This document shows, in pieces, positions 48,701 through 57,874 of a DNA stretch of 64,000 bases; position 1 is the first letter of the stretch, and the number at the start of each line of letters is the position of its first letter. The stretch spans positions 62,001-126,000 of the forward strand of contig JAFZKB010000029.1 of assembly GCA_017551865.1 (NCBI GenBank), in the 5' to 3' direction. Under the pieces are notes generated by a model. The model saw only the letters and a list, made by a program, of their open reading frames with translations. It made no database searches and was not told where the DNA came from. This stretch comes from Clostridiales bacterium. Its GTDB lineage: Bacteria > Bacillota > Clostridia > Saccharofermentanales > Saccharofermentanaceae. The position numbers and the translations under genes are program-made.

Positions 48701-49075
48701 CTGGCCGAGTCTCTGGATGAGGAGACGCTCCGAAATGCCCATGACGATGCGGTCAAGGAGACCTTCGGACCGGGCGGTTATGAGATCCGTAAGGAGACAG
48801 AAGATATGCGAAGGATGGGCGAGTTTGCGATCTCCCGCATCCGGGATAACTGCGAAAGACTCTATGGCGGACACTTCGATGCGCGCCCCGGAAAGATTAA
48901 GAAAGATCCGCTCAAGAAATGTGTAGACTGTGAATTCAGTCCGATCTGCAGCGGTGATATGAAATCGCCGGATTATAACTATCTGCCGACGATCCCTACT
49001 GTTCTAAATGACGAGGGAAAAGCCATGAAGAAAGAAGATGCTTTCTTCGAGACATTACGAAAGAAGGAGGAGTGA
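45722..49075 (+). CDS. addB: ATP-dependent helicase/nuclease AddB, Walker A missing
   Basis: The 1117 residues match AddB in length and layout: an N-terminal inactive-helicase part and a C-terminal RecB-type nuclease with NILDYKTGNKS and the iron-sulfur cysteines (CPYHYFCEKV and CVDCEFSPIC). AddAB processes double-strand breaks for recombination. The N-terminal GRxGSGKT loop usual in AddB is replaced by GEHPISLLD, so this subunit should not bind ATP there. AAGGAGG precedes the ATG. Its stop lies 2 bp before the addA ATG. Confidence 0.93.
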   Translation: MAFHLLYGEHPISLLDTCLSRICEEAVRWPTRRGYIIVPEKMKAEVERRYIEILQEKKGGKGASSAFMMIDVVSFSRFAYRVLSEVGGMGGKSLSPAARSILIHRILSEYKDELEVLGNFADRVGFVAQLDEVLGDFYRYGITGEMLEELDLSGESPLTASKIHDFGKLIHKLDELREQMGYAPERDSMKRLDEVLQLFMEEDPKTKEWPLSRLSFLRDASCWILGFGETRNFTPEEFNIVTKLASVASKVTMTCVGSSVTKEEMGEDICHFGEKTIRDILKVLPLDSSEKVGPVKGRNAALWTLSADYASRSCKVWEDLDVPCEIKVFRQISDELEYVAARIKEAVQFQGLRYRDITVVMCDMEQYSTNLHAAFSRYGLDVFVDSKQPLMGTIWTRYLTSILDIALYRWDIPSVISYLKSGFVTVETDLILKFENFCLAHGIKGKKKMLSCDKFVSTISEKNVVKEVLPVLSKLSEELSALEKAKTCKERAAALHDMVFGQKETVEYFIDEWQKAGNQQAALALALSYNYADEALLAMTQELGDFPISLGNFKEALLSALESKTLNAIPSYVDQVTITTPSNAYRRPCRMMFIVGASRKNFPYTSPSEGYLRNRERTLLSEKLSMEFPNHAKDQAYADFFTAYALLDAPSERLIFTIQNSVEPSSVILFLRDTYPRIGSEVLHHLSLSDPRVLIRSKMEDYLREVVSGRLKVSDKEYEEAVQIWKTYFDASDLSRENKAKTELTIGKDQMDRRYGDKLLMSVSSVESYVYCPYHYFCEKVLHIKEREIQQVQATEMGSLAHTVMERALTEFRDAYKKAETEEQKAMVLLSFRNKDKYEWSRDLLLAAQEEEHYAYCDDPALKMSADTKLLSGTSETLAMIFSKMDPEKNMPTVFEWHFGGDSIPGYDMPLKDGRVVTFNGTIDRVDVNEKEKKFNILDYKTGNKSIDYDALYAGSSVQLPSYMHVYDSQHPEVEPDGVSYIHVASLKKRSKGLAESLDEETLRNAHDDAVKETFGPGGYEIRKETEDMRRMGEFAISRIRDNCERLYGGHFDARPGKIKKDPLKKCVDCEFSPICSGDMKSPDYNYLPTIPTVLNDEGKAMKKEDAFFETLRKKEE

Positions 49076-49077
49076 TC

Positions 49078-52000
49078 ATGGATCTTAGTCCGGAACAAAG
49101 AAGAATCGTTGATGCACCCTCCGGGAATATTCTGGTCAGTGCGGCCGCCGGCTCGGGCAAGACAACAGTCATGACGGAGAGGATCGTTAAGAGGATCCTC
49201 GATCGGGAGCTCTCTGTCGAGCATGTTCTCGTCATGACATTTACGAATGCTGCTGCGGCCAATATGAGTGCCAAGCTCGACAAGCGTCTCCGCGAGAAGC
49301 TTTCGGAGACCAAAGATAAAGAAACGCGAAAATACTTAAGTGAGCAGATCGCGGCGCTGCCGTCTGCCTATATCTCGACGATCGACTCTTTCTGCAGCCG
49401 CGTGATCAGTAATTTTTCCGCGCAGGGCAAAGATGAAGACGGCGAGCTCCTGATCGAGCCGAAAAGCATGATCCTCGATGAAGTCCATGCCAATAAACTT
49501 CTGATGGAGTCTTTTGATGAAGTCTTCTCGGAAGCTTACGGCTATGCCCGGAAGATGGAAGTGGAGCCGGAACTGAAAAGTCAGGAGATGCCGCACCTCG
49601 ATAAGAAAAATGTGGTCGGCGTTCTTAACGACTCCGAAGTAACGGGGCAGGAGTGGAAGAACTCTTTCCTTTCCATGGTATCCTCCTTCGGTTCCGGACG
49701 GGATGACACAGATCTGAAGACGGATATGGCAGAGAAACTGAGCTTTCTTCGAAGTCTTCCGGAGTATGAGTCCTGGGTGAAAGACGCGCTTTGGAATAAA
49801 AGGAGAGAGAGCAGGTCTTTTATCAATTCTCATCTGTTCCGGGATATCCGAAGAACCACGAATTTGGCGATCCGCCGAAGACTCGGAGATGTCTCCTATC
49901 TTCGAAAACTCATCTCGGACGTGCCTTTTGTAAAGAACGCAAAGACCAATACCGAAAGACAGAATCAGTTCCTTGAGTGGTGTATTTTTCTGGAAGAAAA
50001 TTCTACGCGCATCCTGAACGATGAGAGTATGACCTGGAATGAGATCTGTGCGTTAAAGGATAAAGTGCCGGACGAAAAACTGCCATCGTACAGCGTTCGT
50101 TCTGATGATCCGGAACTGCTGGAATTTGACAGTTTGGCGCATTCCATCTATGAACTTGCCTATATCCTTACGGGGATCAAGAAGACGAAGACATTTGCCG
50201 ATTCCATGAAAGACGAGATCCGCTATTTCTTCGGAAAGACCGAAGAGGAGATCACAGAAGAACTTCAGTCGATGTACCCGCTCTATGAGCGCTATTTTGA
50301 GATGGTCCTTTCTGCTGACAGGCTGTATCAGCAGAAAAAACGGCTCGAGCACGGTATGGATTTCCCGGATCAGGAGCAGGTGGCTTTAAAGCTTCTTTCC
50401 CATCCGGAGGTGGCGGAGTATTACAGAGATCTTTTTGATGAGATCTATATCGATGAATATCAGGATAACAGTGGTGTCCAGGATGCGATCGTGCAGAGTT
50501 TTTCGAAGGAGAATGTATTCTTCGTCGGTGACGTAAAGCAGAGCATCTACCGTTTCCGTCACGCCAAGCCGAAGATGTTCCTCGACAGATATGATGATTA
50601 CGAAGCTGAACAGGAAGGAACGCTCTTTACGCTGAATGCGAATTACCGAAGTGTGCCGGGGATCCTTCGTACAGTGAATACGATCTTCGAAAGCATTATG
50701 AGTCTGGAGTATGGTGATATCGAATATGACGATTCCCACGCTTTGCATCCGGGTCGCGCGGAAGAGTCCTATGAGACCTCTTCCGGGGCCGATGTCACTT
50801 TGATCCTGGCGGAGGACGATAAAGGAAGTTCCGATGACGATTTTGGCCTTGATTCCGACACCGAGCAGATCCTTGATATGAAGGAAGCTGAGAAGGTGGA
50901 AAAGGAGACCCTGATCGTCGCTAAGAAGATCTCAGAGCTTAAAAAACTCAGCGGTTTTTCCTACGACCAGTGCGTGATCCTGACCACATCCAACCGCGGG
51001 GCGATGGCAGCGGCGGATATCCTTATGAAGTGTGGGATCCCGGCGCAGGGACCAAGCCTCGGGAACATCCTTACCCAGCCGGATCTTCGTGTGATGATCG
51101 ATCTGGCCAGACTTACAGAAAACATATATCAGGACATTCCGCTAGCCGGCGTGATGAAGTCGAAGATCCGCCAGGCGAACTTTACCGACCGGGATCTTCT
51201 GGAGATCTATCTTTTCTTTCCCAAAGAACATGACCTTCCCTTCTGTGAGAAGGTCATCCGGTTCGCAAAGGAAGATACCACGGAACTGGGAAAAAAGGTG
51301 TCGGATTTCCTTTCGTTTATCAACGATCTTAGGACACTTGCGATGCAGATGACGGTCACGAAGTGGCTCGAACATGTCTATGCCGTGACGGGATATCCGT
51401 CTTATATACAATCGCTGGAAGACGGCGATGCTCGCTACTATGCCCTGATGGTATTCGTCGGGTGGGCGACTCGTTTTGATATGGGCCGAAAGTCCGGACT
51501 TTCCGCTTTCGTCAGCTATATTGATGAACTCGATCAGGGGAAGGATAAGAGTACAGAGATCGACCTTTCCGAACCTCTCGAAAATGTCGTCCGCTGTATG
51601 ACGATCCATAAGAGCAAGGGCCTTGAGTTCCCGTATGTTTTCCTTTGCGGAATCCAGTCTGTCCAAAAGTCGAGGGATACGAACCTGATTCTAAGTGAAG
51701 ACGGAGATATCGCAGGAAGAAGATATCTGAAGGAGGTTGGCGCGATTTATGAACCGCACGATTTCTATCTCCAGTCTCTTTCTGAGCAACGGGCTTCAGA
51801 TGCGGAGAAGATCCGTCTTCTCTATGTGGCCCTGACCCGTGCCGAGAAAAAAGTATTCGTGATCTCTCTTGTGAAGAGAAAAGCCGATGGGCTGATCACG
51901 TCCTGTGAGCCCGTGATTACGGCCGCAGAAGATGATATGGATAAGTTCGCCCCGGAACTGATGTGTAAACTTAAGAGCCATCTGAATAAGTGCATGGCAG

Positions 52001-52992
52001 GACTTGTCCGTATCCCGGGCTATCCGCTCCGCCGCGCAGTCTCAGGTCCTGAACCGGTATACTGTGGAGATCTGGATTTCTGTCATGATGAAAAAGATCC
52101 GTCAGGCGGCGATCTGGCTCTGATCTCGGATGCCATCGGTGTACTTGGAGACTACAGAGTACCGCCTTTGCGCCCAATCGCCGAGGAGTATGACGCGGCC
52201 AGGAACAGACAGGTCAACGTGGAGTTTACCGACGAAGAGAAGAAGCGCCTGGAGCTTCTGAATATAGATGTCCATGACTGGGCAGTCCTGGAACTTGTAC
52301 CTTCGAAGACGACGGTCAGTGAGATGAAGCGCCTTCTTTCCGAAGAGCCGCAGGATGAGATGGATGAACAGATGGATCTTCGTGCTGTGAACATGCTCGT
52401 CCGGGAATCCGACCAGAAGTGGAAAGACGCCGGATATACGGCTTCCCAGCTGGGTACGCTCCTACACAGTGCATGGCAGTATATCGACTTTACCGGCCTT
52501 CTCAAAAAAGACGCCTCACCGGACTGGAATGCGGTCCTTTCCGGTCTTTGCGATTACGGCATGATCGAAAAGGATCAGATCGGGATCTTAATGCCTTTTG
52601 CGAAGAATATGCAGATGTTCCTTCAAAGTGAGCTCTGCCGCAGGATGACGGATTCCGAGAAGCGTCCGGAGAGCGGACCTTACCGTGAGATCCCGTTTGC
52701 TCTTGCCTGGCCGAACGAAAAAGAAGAGTTCTCGCTGGTACAGGGTATGATCGACTGCTGGTTTTTAGATTCTGACGGACAGGCGGTGCTGATCGACTAT
52801 AAGTCTGACCGCATTAACGGCACAGTGGAAGAAAAAAAGGCGGAGATTAAGAAGCGTTATCAGGTTCAGCTCGACATGTATGCGCAGGCCATTACGGCGG
52901 CCACGGGGAAAACGGTGAAAGAGAAGATCATCTGGCTGATCAGGGACGGTCTTGCTTTTGATCTTTGCTCTTCTGATTCCGAAGTTCTTTGA
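49078..52992 (+). CDS. addA: ATP-dependent helicase/nuclease AddA
   Basis: The 1304 residues form a UvrD-type superfamily 1 helicase: Q motif LSPEQRRIVDAP, Walker A SAAAGSGKTT, motif Ia TFTNAAAANM, motif II YIDEYQDNSG, TIHKSKGLEFP (motif V region), and a C-terminal nuclease with VLIDYKSDR. It is the motor and one nuclease of AddAB. The ATG at 49078 with AAGGAGGAG is preferred over the GTG at 49072. Its last 53 bp overlap the end of the convergent tadA gene. Confidence 0.96.
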   Translation: MDLSPEQRRIVDAPSGNILVSAAAGSGKTTVMTERIVKRILDRELSVEHVLVMTFTNAAAANMSAKLDKRLREKLSETKDKETRKYLSEQIAALPSAYISTIDSFCSRVISNFSAQGKDEDGELLIEPKSMILDEVHANKLLMESFDEVFSEAYGYARKMEVEPELKSQEMPHLDKKNVVGVLNDSEVTGQEWKNSFLSMVSSFGSGRDDTDLKTDMAEKLSFLRSLPEYESWVKDALWNKRRESRSFINSHLFRDIRRTTNLAIRRRLGDVSYLRKLISDVPFVKNAKTNTERQNQFLEWCIFLEENSTRILNDESMTWNEICALKDKVPDEKLPSYSVRSDDPELLEFDSLAHSIYELAYILTGIKKTKTFADSMKDEIRYFFGKTEEEITEELQSMYPLYERYFEMVLSADRLYQQKKRLEHGMDFPDQEQVALKLLSHPEVAEYYRDLFDEIYIDEYQDNSGVQDAIVQSFSKENVFFVGDVKQSIYRFRHAKPKMFLDRYDDYEAEQEGTLFTLNANYRSVPGILRTVNTIFESIMSLEYGDIEYDDSHALHPGRAEESYETSSGADVTLILAEDDKGSSDDDFGLDSDTEQILDMKEAEKVEKETLIVAKKISELKKLSGFSYDQCVILTTSNRGAMAAADILMKCGIPAQGPSLGNILTQPDLRVMIDLARLTENIYQDIPLAGVMKSKIRQANFTDRDLLEIYLFFPKEHDLPFCEKVIRFAKEDTTELGKKVSDFLSFINDLRTLAMQMTVTKWLEHVYAVTGYPSYIQSLEDGDARYYALMVFVGWATRFDMGRKSGLSAFVSYIDELDQGKDKSTEIDLSEPLENVVRCMTIHKSKGLEFPYVFLCGIQSVQKSRDTNLILSEDGDIAGRRYLKEVGAIYEPHDFYLQSLSEQRASDAEKIRLLYVALTRAEKKVFVISLVKRKADGLITSCEPVITAAEDDMDKFAPELMCKLKSHLNKCMAGLVRIPGYPLRRAVSGPEPVYCGDLDFCHDEKDPSGGDLALISDAIGVLGDYRVPPLRPIAEEYDAARNRQVNVEFTDEEKKRLELLNIDVHDWAVLELVPSKTTVSEMKRLLSEEPQDEMDEQMDLRAVNMLVRESDQKWKDAGYTASQLGTLLHSAWQYIDFTGLLKKDASPDWNAVLSGLCDYGMIEKDQIGILMPFAKNMQMFLQSELCRRMTDSEKRPESGPYREIPFALAWPNEKEEFSLVQGMIDCWFLDSDGQAVLIDYKSDRINGTVEEKKAEIKKRYQVQLDMYAQAITAATGKTVKEKIIWLIRDGLAFDLCSSDSEVL

Positions 52993-53467
52993 AAAAGTCC
53001 TTGAGAAGCTGACTGCACGGCTCTTTTAGGATCCCGCCGGTATATTCCACATGGTGGTTATGCGGCAGGTCGAAGAGGTGATTGGTAGAACATACTGCGC
53101 CGCCCTTGGGGTCAAAGGCGCCAAAATACACGTGACGGATATGCGACTGGATGATCGCCCCGGAGCACATATAGCAGGGCTCTAAGGTGACGTAGAGGTC
53201 GCAGTCGAATATATGCCAGGCGGAGAGCTTCCTACAGGCTTTGGAGATACAGATCATCTCGGCGTGAAGGGTCGCGTCTTGTCTGGTCTGGCGGAGATTA
53301 TGCGCCCTTGCGATGATCCGGCCGTCTTTTACTATGACGCAGCCGATCGGGGATTCGCCGAGATCGTATGCTTTCTTCGCTTCTTTGAGCGCAGCGAGCA
53401 TAAATTTCTCGTGTACCGGAAGGTCATTTTCGGGCTTTTTGGCGGTCAAGGGCTTTCTCCTTCTCAT
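52940..53467 (-). CDS. tadA: tRNA-specific adenosine deaminase TadA
   Basis: A 175-residue deaminase with zinc and catalytic residues His68 and Glu70 in HAE and Cys98/Cys101 in EPCYMC. It converts adenosine 34 to inosine in tRNA-Arg(ACG), an essential step. The N-terminal ~18 residues precede the usual family start, so a later start is possible; a CTTCCG / CGGAAG hairpin lies just upstream of the ATG. The C-terminal ~20 residues are encoded within the overlap with addA. Confidence 0.93.
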   Translation of the reverse strand: MRRRKPLTAKKPENDLPVHEKFMLAALKEAKKAYDLGESPIGCVIVKDGRIIARAHNLRQTRQDATLHAEMICISKACRKLSAWHIFDCDLYVTLEPCYMCSGAIIQSHIRHVYFGAFDPKGGAVCSTNHLFDLPHNHHVEYTGGILKEPCSQLLKDFFKELRNQKSKDQKQDRP

Positions 53468-53611
53468 TCTTCCGAAGAAAAACGGAAGAAGATGTGATAT
53501 AATTGTGCACTATTTTGTTTGCACTTCCATCATAATGCGTATATAATGTACTTTGCCTATATGTGGGATTATACCCTTTTACAGGTGAACATGCAAAGGA
53601 AAAAGGAATAA

Positions 53612-54394
53612 ATGGCTACTGAACAAGGTATTTGTAAGAATTGCGGTTCCCTTATCATGGTGAACAGCTCTGATGAATTGTGCGAATGTGTTTTTTGCGA
53701 CTGCGTATTCCCAAGTGCGGAAGCAATCGAAATATTTAATCACCCGGATGGTGTAGAGTTCCCGAACCTTCCTCAGCCGAAGCGCGAGGGGAATACTGTA
53801 CGCCATGTCGTAACTCCGGTCTTCGACGATGTTGTGGAAAAGGCCGTGAAGGTCGATAAGGCCCAGAACAAGGAGACGAAGAAGGTTGAAAAGCTCTTCG
53901 AGATCTCTCCGGATGACATCAAGACACCGAAGAAGGTCAAGACGATCGTGTACATCTGCACTGCCGTCAGTATCCTTCTCGTGCTCGGTATCTCGATCCC
54001 GCTCAATGTGATCCGCAACCAGCACAGAAACCACATTGAAGATAACCTGCCCGCCTGTGTTGAGGCTGCAGGGCTTACCGTAAATATGACCGTGGAAGAT
54101 GGTTCCTCCACCGGTTTTAAAGTATATGGCCAGGGGAACAACAAGGTTGAACTGGTCTCTTCGAAGGACGTGGAAAAAGAGCAGGTCCTGAAAGCATTTG
54201 AATCTTACTGTGCCGTACGCGGCGAAGAATATGGATATGAGGCGGATGAAGGTTCGCGCTACTACAAGAATGTAGTTCTTACCGTTTATGCTCCGAATGG
54301 AAAATTTACGATCGAGGGTAAGAAGGACGGCGCCGGCATTGACCAGGTGGAGTTCGAAGTCCCTGAAGCAGAAGAGTCGGAAAGCGAAGAGTAA
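53612..54394 (+). CDS. Zinc-ribbon single-TM protein upstream of rpoD
   Basis: A 260-residue protein with an N-terminal zinc ribbon (CKNCG ... CVFCDC, residues 8-31), a charged linker, a TM helix (about 112-132), and an outside domain of about 110 residues ending in an acidic tail. It would sense or bind on the outside while the ribbon stays in the cytoplasm. AAAGGAAAAAGG precedes the ATG. In most Firmicutes the gene before rpoD is dnaG; here it is this uncharacterised protein, 82 bp upstream. Confidence 0.75.
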   Translation: MATEQGICKNCGSLIMVNSSDELCECVFCDCVFPSAEAIEIFNHPDGVEFPNLPQPKREGNTVRHVVTPVFDDVVEKAVKVDKAQNKETKKVEKLFEISPDDIKTPKKVKTIVYICTAVSILLVLGISIPLNVIRNQHRNHIEDNLPACVEAAGLTVNMTVEDGSSTGFKVYGQGNNKVELVSSKDVEKEQVLKAFESYCAVRGEEYGYEADEGSRYYKNVVLTVYAPNGKFTIEGKKDGAGIDQVEFEVPEAEESESEE

Positions 54395-54476
54395 GAGTAC
54401 TTTATTGGGCAGCGAGGACAGTTCGTTCGGCAAACATCCGAATGACATGTATTATGCAGGGAGGAAAGCATAACGA

Positions 54477-55544
54477 ATGGCAAATGATTTTTCAACGATT
54501 CTGCAGAAACTGGAAAACCTGGCAAATGCCAGCAACAACAGCATTTCATCACTTGATGTGATGAACATTATTGAAGAACAAGACGGCGATCCGGATATGG
54601 TCGATAAGCTCTTTGATGAGCTGGAAGCCAAGGGGATCGCGATCGTTGCGGAGACCAGCGTAGAAGATGACGCGATCCGCGACCTGAATCTGGATGCAAG
54701 TGTTACCGATGGTGCAGGCATGGATGATCCGGTCCGCATGTACTTAAAGGAGATCGGTAAGGTTCCGCTTCTTACAGCGGAGCAGGAGCAGGAACTCGCC
54801 CAGCGTATGCTCGAGGGCGACGAAGACGCCAAGGCACAGCTGATCGAAGCCAACCTCCGACTCGTCGTTTCCATCGCGAAGCGTTACCTCGGACGCGGAA
54901 TGCAGTTCCTCGATCTGATCCAGGAAGGTAACCTCGGTCTTATCAAGGCCGTTGACAAGTTCGACCACTCCAAGGGATTTAAGTTTAGTACATACGCCAC
55001 ATGGTGGATCCGTCAGGCCATTACCCGTGCAATCGCCGATCAGGCCAGAACGATCCGTATCCCGGTACATATGGTCGAGACCATCAACCGTCTCGTACGT
55101 GAACAGCGTGCTCTCATTCAGGAACTCGGCCGTGAGCCTACCGTAGAAGAGATCGCTGAGCGCATGAGCCTTTCGGTAGAGAAGGTCCGTGAGATCCAGA
55201 AGATCTCCCAGGAGCCGGTTTCTCTGGAAAAGCCGATCGGTGAAGAAGAAGACAGCCACCTGGGTGACTTTATTCCGGATGACGACGCGATGTCCCCGGC
55301 AGACCAGGTCGCCTATACACTTTTGAAAGAACAGCTCCTTGACGCCATGAAGGGTCTTACTGCAAGAGAGGAGAAAGTCCTCCGTCTGCGCTTCGGCCTT
55401 GATGACGGACGTCAGCGCACACTCGAGGAAGTCGGTAAAGAGTTCAACGTTACCCGTGAGCGTATCCGTCAGATCGAAGCCAAAGCACTTCGTAAGCTTC
55501 GTCATCCCAGCCGCAGCAAGAAGCTCAAGGACTATATCGATTAA
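54477..55544 (+). CDS. rpoD: RNA polymerase primary sigma factor RpoD (SigA)
   Basis: A 355-residue group 1 sigma factor: region 1.2 ([17 protein letters not shown]), region 2 ([30 protein letters not shown]), region 3 ([13 protein letters not shown]) and region 4 ([20 protein letters not shown]). It directs transcription from the -35/-10 promoters seen in this window. AGGGAGGAAAG precedes the ATG. RnfC starts 27 bp later, so the Rnf-like genes may be read through from rpoD. Confidence 0.97.
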   Translation: MANDFSTILQKLENLANASNNSISSLDVMNIIEEQDGDPDMVDKLFDELEAKGIAIVAETSVEDDAIRDLNLDASVTDGAGMDDPVRMYLKEIGKVPLLTAEQEQELAQRMLEGDEDAKAQLIEANLRLVVSIAKRYLGRGMQFLDLIQEGNLGLIKAVDKFDHSKGFKFSTYATWWIRQAITRAIADQARTIRIPVHMVETINRLVREQRALIQELGREPTVEEIAERMSLSVEKVREIQKISQEPVSLEKPIGEEEDSHLGDFIPDDDAMSPADQVAYTLLKEQLLDAMKGLTAREEKVLRLRFGLDDGRQRTLEEVGKEFNVTRERIRQIEAKALRKLRHPSRSKKLKDYID

Positions 55545-55571
55545 TATGCTTCTTGTGCGAAAGGTGGGCAC

Positions 55572-56912
55572 ATGAAGAAACTGACTTTCAAAACAGGTTT
55601 CATGCCAAATGACGGGCTGGACTTTGTGCATCAACGCAAGTTTATGCGCGAAGCCCTGCTCGAAGTGTGTTCCCCCCGAGAAGTTACGATTCCGATGAAA
55701 CAGCACAGGGGCACGCCCTGCGAACCGGTAGTCTCCGTCGGCGACGAAGTCGCGATGGGAGATCTGATCGGCGCGCTAAGAGATATGAACGGTGTGCCGG
55801 TGCATGCCAGTATCTCGGGAACTGTCACGAAGATCGACAGCATCCGTCTCCCGAACAAAGTCAGCTGCAAAGCTGTAACGATCAAGAACGACCTTCGCCG
55901 ACGTGTATCTTCCAAGATCACACCGCGCAAGGATTATTCGTCGCTGCCGCTTTCCGAACTGAAGAAGCTTTTATGGGCTTCCGGTATCTGCGGCATGGGC
56001 GGCGAGGGGATCCCGACATATACCAAATGCCTTCGTGCCGAGAAACTCGGTGTCGATACGCTTTTAGTCAACTGCACGCAAAGTGAGCCCTTCCTTTCCT
56101 GCGACCTTCACCATATCCGTGTCAATCCCGGCAAAGTCCTTCAGGGTGCTATGGCATTAAGCGGCATCTGTCGTGTCAAACGCGTCATTTTCTGTATCGA
56201 GGACACCTGGACCGATGAGATCGAGGCGTTAAAGCAGGCGATCGAGAATGCCAGGAGCCGCTACATGGACCGCCATATCGAGGTCAAGCTTTTTAAATCA
56301 CGTTTCCCGCAGGGCTGTCAGCAGCTTCTGATCAAGGCCCTCTACGGTGTCGAGCTTCCTTTGGGAAAAGATCCGGAAGAGGAAGTGTCGGCGGTTGTTT
56401 TCAACTGTTCGACCTGTTTTGCCTTTTCCGAGATGATCGAAAAGAACCAGCCCCTGACATCCCGTATTGTCACGATCTCAGGAGATACCATCACGGGCCA
56501 TAACGTCGTTGTCCCGATCGGCACCAGTGTAGAGGAGATCCTGGAGAGAGTTCCGGGTGCCCATACCGCCCAGCGTATCGCCTGGGGCGGCGCCATGACA
56601 GGAGTCGCGATCTCGCGGCTTGATGTACCGATCATTAAGACGACGACGGCGATTACGATCATCCGGAAATTCGAGCCTCCGCGCACCAACTGCATCCATT
56701 GCGGCGAGTGTGTCGGTGCCTGCCCGGTAGGTCTTTCCCCGTATCTTCTGAACCGTCTGATCGAACTCGGGCAGACCGAGTCGCTGAAAGCAGAATCCGT
56801 AGAACAGTGTATCGCCTGCGGCGCCTGTTCCTACGTCTGCCCGGCGGGAATCGAGCTTTCCACCAATATCGCCAAGGCGGCATACCGGACAAGGAGGAGT
56901 CAACTGTCATGA
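55572..56912 (+). CDS. rnfC: RnfC-like electron transport subunit
   Basis: The 446 residues follow RnfC: N-terminal barrel-sandwich (MKQHRGTPCEPVVSVGDEV), the central flavin/NADH-binding fold, SLBB-like part and two [4Fe-4S] motifs, Cys374/377/380/384 and Cys413/416/419/423. The nucleotide-site motif GxGGAGFPT reads GMGGEGIPT, and the AECEP segment reads TQSEP, so the flavin/NADH site has changed. In Rnf, RnfC passes electrons between NADH and the membrane complex. Its stop overlaps the rnfD start (ATGA). Confidence 0.85.
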   Translation: MKKLTFKTGFMPNDGLDFVHQRKFMREALLEVCSPREVTIPMKQHRGTPCEPVVSVGDEVAMGDLIGALRDMNGVPVHASISGTVTKIDSIRLPNKVSCKAVTIKNDLRRRVSSKITPRKDYSSLPLSELKKLLWASGICGMGGEGIPTYTKCLRAEKLGVDTLLVNCTQSEPFLSCDLHHIRVNPGKVLQGAMALSGICRVKRVIFCIEDTWTDEIEALKQAIENARSRYMDRHIEVKLFKSRFPQGCQQLLIKALYGVELPLGKDPEEEVSAVVFNCSTCFAFSEMIEKNQPLTSRIVTISGDTITGHNVVVPIGTSVEEILERVPGAHTAQRIAWGGAMTGVAISRLDVPIIKTTTAITIIRKFEPPRTNCIHCGECVGACPVGLSPYLLNRLIELGQTESLKAESVEQCIACGACSYVCPAGIELSTNIAKAAYRTRRSQLS

Positions 56913-57874
56913 AGAGAAAACAGCTCGCTCCCCATATCCATGCGGATAAACCGGCAGCCGAGAGGTACTTCTACGTACTTCTGGCGCTTCTCCCGGCATG
57001 GCTCGGTGCAGTCTTCTACTACGGGATCCGTGTCGTGCTCTTATCTGCCGTTTCGATGACGTGCTTTTTCCTTAGCGACTATTTCTGCTCGCGGGCCATG
57101 TACCCGGAAATGCCTTTCCATGTCGATTACAGTTCGCTCGTTTCCGGACTTCTTCTGGCGCTTATGGTGCCGTCTTCTTCTTCCTGCTGGGCAGTCCTTC
57201 TCGCCGCGCTTTTCGGGTCTCTTTTAGTTAAGCAGGCTTTTGGCGGTGCAGGAACGAATATCTTTAATCCGGCACTTGCCTCGAGAGCTTTCCTCGAATT
57301 TGCCTTCCCCGCCCAGATGGTGGCAAAAGAAATGCCGTTTAAGGGACTATGGAATCTTTCGACACTTCTTACCGGCACTCCGTCCGCTTCCTCGGTCGGC
57401 GCCGATACTACACTTCGATGGTCTTATACCCTTTCGGGAAGACTGGTCGGTATGTGCGGCGTGACATCCATCGTGCTGATCCTTTTAGGACTTCTCGTTC
57501 TTGCCGAAAGAAAACTGTTCCGCTTCGAAGCGCCGCTCGGGTATTTCCTGGCGCTCCTTTTCGGATACGTTCCTTTCTACTGGGAATATATGCGTTTCGA
57601 CTATTTCTTCTACTGGCTTGCTGTCGGCGGACTTCTTCTGATCGGCATCTTTGCTTTAAACGACTGCACAACGACCCCGATGGATCCGCGCGGCAGATTC
57701 CTGTTCGGCATTATTACCGGACTTCTGACACTGGTCCTTTACCGCTTCGGTAACAGTACCTATGCGATGGTATTTCCGGTGCTCATGATGAACATGACTA
57801 CCCCGATCTTTGACCGGTATTTACGCCCACGCGCATTTTCGAAAGGAAGCTGGTTTCGGGAGGTGGAGAAATGA
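56909..57874 (+). CDS. rnfD: RnfD-like membrane subunit without flavinylation motif
   Basis: Start at 56909 after AAGGAGGAG; the longer frame lies inside rnfC. The 321-residue, ~9-TM protein keeps RnfD hallmarks: APHIHADKPAA, FGGAGTNIFNPALASR and the terminal GRFLFGIITG ... PIFDRYLRPR. The usual S-G-A-T motif, where FMN is attached to Thr, is not found; the region reads LLTGTPSASSVGADTT. The GEtS stretch reads GVTS. So the fold is kept while the cofactor site appears lost or changed. It overlaps rnfG by 4 bases. Confidence 0.82.
   Translation: MKRKQLAPHIHADKPAAERYFYVLLALLPAWLGAVFYYGIRVVLLSAVSMTCFFLSDYFCSRAMYPEMPFHVDYSSLVSGLLLALMVPSSSSCWAVLLAALFGSLLVKQAFGGAGTNIFNPALASRAFLEFAFPAQMVAKEMPFKGLWNLSTLLTGTPSASSVGADTTLRWSYTLSGRLVGMCGVTSIVLILLGLLVLAERKLFRFEAPLGYFLALLFGYVPFYWEYMRFDYFFYWLAVGGLLLIGIFALNDCTTTPMDPRGRFLFGIITGLLTLVLYRFGNSTYAMVFPVLMMNMTTPIFDRYLRPRAFSKGSWFREVEK

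Noticed and set aside
52940-52992. Sequencing frameshift at the addA-tadA junction
   Set aside because: Both frames end cleanly with family-consistent C termini, so this is a true 53-bp tail-to-tail overlap.
56699-56908. N-terminal extension of the rnfD frame
   Set aside because: It is inside rnfC in another frame; the strong ribosome binding site is at the 56909 start.
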